Positions 32,317 through 32,983 of a DNA stretch of 32,983 bases are shown one piece after another; the stretch's first letter is position 1; the number at the start of each line of letters is the position of its first letter. This stretch comes from DAOUAM01 sp034433305. GTDB lineage: Bacteria; Chloroflexota; Dehalococcoidia; Lucifugimonadales; DAOUAM01. The notes below the pieces were generated by a model. The model ran no database searches. It was not told the origin of the DNA and worked only from the letters and a program-made list of their open reading frames with translations. The stretch lies in the NCBI GenBank assembly GCA_034433305.1, contig DAOUAM010000116.1, positions 1 through 32,983 of the forward strand, in the 5' to 3' direction. A program made the position numbers and the translations under genes.

Positions 32317-32983
32317 GTATACTCGGTCTCTCATTCTCATTGGCCTAGTCGTCCTGCTGGCCGGGTTAGTCCTGGGTTTCCAGCACATCAAGATCGGCGG
32401 CTTCGAGCGGGGGGGTGACACGCCCCTTGGGCTGACCCTGGGCCTGGACCTCCAGGGCGGCAGCCACCTGGTGTACCAGGCCGCGGCCAGGGACCCCAAC
32501 ACCGGCCAGCCGGTGCCGCCGACCAGGGAGCAGATGGACGCGCTTCAGAAGAACATCGAGCGCCGCGTCAACACCTCCGGCCTTGGCGAGCCTAACATCC
32601 AGGTCCTGGGCAACGACCGGCTGCTGGTGCAGCTACCGGGCGTCCGCGACCTGGAGAGGGCCAAGGCCATCGTGGGTCAGACGGCCAGACTGGAGTTCAA
32701 GCACCGCATGGTGAACGTGCCCAGGCCGCTGCCCGACGTCAACAGCCAGATTGTCAGCGTCACGCTGGAGCAGTTGCCTGAGCCGACGCCCACCGCGACG
32801 CCTACACCAGCGGCGTCCACCACGCCAGAGGCGACGCCGGAGGCCACCGGCACGCCCACGCCCGAGCCAACGGCCACGCCAACGCCGTCGCCCACGGCCA
32901 CACCGACGCCGTCGCCCACCAGCACGCCCACCCCGCCTGCCGAGCAGGCCGGTGCCGGAACGCCCACGCCAGGGGCCAGCCCG
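32309..32983 (+). CDS. secD: Protein translocase subunit SecD (5' part, runs off the window)
   Basis: SecD works with SecF in the proton-driven late step of Sec export. Only the first 225 codons are in the window. The first membrane helix (RSLILIGLVVLLAGLVLGF) is followed by GLTLGLDLQGGSHLVYQ (41-57), the SecD hallmark, then MDALQKNIERRVNTSGLGEPNIQVLGNDRLLVQLPG of the P1 base domain. From about residue 150 a Thr/Pro/Ala-rich tract takes over to the window end. The start is TTG 32309, with GGAGG (32299-32303) five bases upstream; it overlaps cca by eight bases. A run of 24-nt repeats lies in the tract. Confidence 0.93.
   Translation, partial: MRRYTRSLILIGLVVLLAGLVLGFQHIKIGGFERGGDTPLGLTLGLDLQGGSHLVYQAAARDPNTGQPVPPTREQMDALQKNIERRVNTSGLGEPNIQVLGNDRLLVQLPGVRDLERAKAIVGQTARLEFKHRMVNVPRPLPDVNSQIVSVTLEQLPEPTPTATPTPAASTTPEATPEATGTPTPEPTATPTPSPTATPTPSPTSTPTPPAEQAGAGTPTPGASP
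32852..32923 (+). repeat. Tandem 24-nt repeat inside secD encoding TPTPxPTx
   Basis: Three in-frame units (32852-32875, 32876-32899, 32900-32923) encode TPTPEPTA, TPTPSPTA and TPTPSPTS. The second and third share most bases, the first is more diverged. In-frame length means that gain or loss of a unit would keep secD open. Confidence 0.75.

Overview
This looks like chromosomal DNA from a GC-rich bacterium, most likely Chloroflexota (a Dehalococcoidia/SAR202-like lineage). I infer this from high GC, frequent AGG arginine codons, many GTG/TTG starts, Thr/Pro/Ala-rich linkers on exported proteins, and the gene mix: peptide-type ABC uptake, enolase-superfamily and LarA-like enzymes, paired MaoC hydratases, a compact CcmF/CcmH cluster. 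No phage, IS element, plasmid function or CRISPR array is visible. The taxonomic call is inference; no rRNA is present.

Layout. (1) 49-6914: a divergent peptide/opine-type ABC transport locus. The substrate-binding lipoprotein gene on the minus strand carries an in-frame TAA about 130 codons in. Opposite it are two permeases, two ATPases and an SDR oxidoreductase, tightly spaced. (2) 6985-7072: tRNA-Leu(CAA) with encoded CCA, behind a hairpin-rich 3' region. (3) 7279-11096: a copper-response operon on the minus strand (csoR, copA, a VWA-domain protein, a small YHS-domain protein) behind a strong sigma-70-like promoter and a CsoR-type operator; a VIT1/CCC1-type metal transporter faces away from it. 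(4) 11960-12968: two MaoC/hot-dog hydratase genes. (5) 13270-18276, minus strand: pcrA helicase, the spermidine genes speD-speE behind a structured leader, and an AAA_26+DRTGG protein. (6) 18346-19707: a lipoprotein vanadium-haloperoxidase-family enzyme with every vanadate-binding residue present. (7) 19873-24021: cytochrome c maturation (ccmH, ccmF, a small CcmI-like protein, an unrecognised secreted anchored protein). (8) 24309-27936: a three-gene catabolic cluster (mandelate racemase-type enolase, PLP fold-II dehydratase, LarA-like DUF2088 protein), preceded by an intergenic region with an intrinsic terminator. (9) 27933-32983: an unrecognised conserved-looking protein, pyrD, def, cca and the start of secD, whose first periplasmic domain is interrupted by a Thr/Pro repeat tract.

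The best candidates for something not yet described are the alternative-pairing leader upstream of speD, the structured leader/terminator region before the enolase gene, and the enolase/PLP-dehydratase/LarA-like cluster, whose substrate cannot be read from sequence. The internal stop in the ABC binding protein is the clearest anomaly. Housekeeping calls (copA, csoR, pcrA, speD, speE, pyrD, def, cca, secD, tRNA-Leu) are firm.
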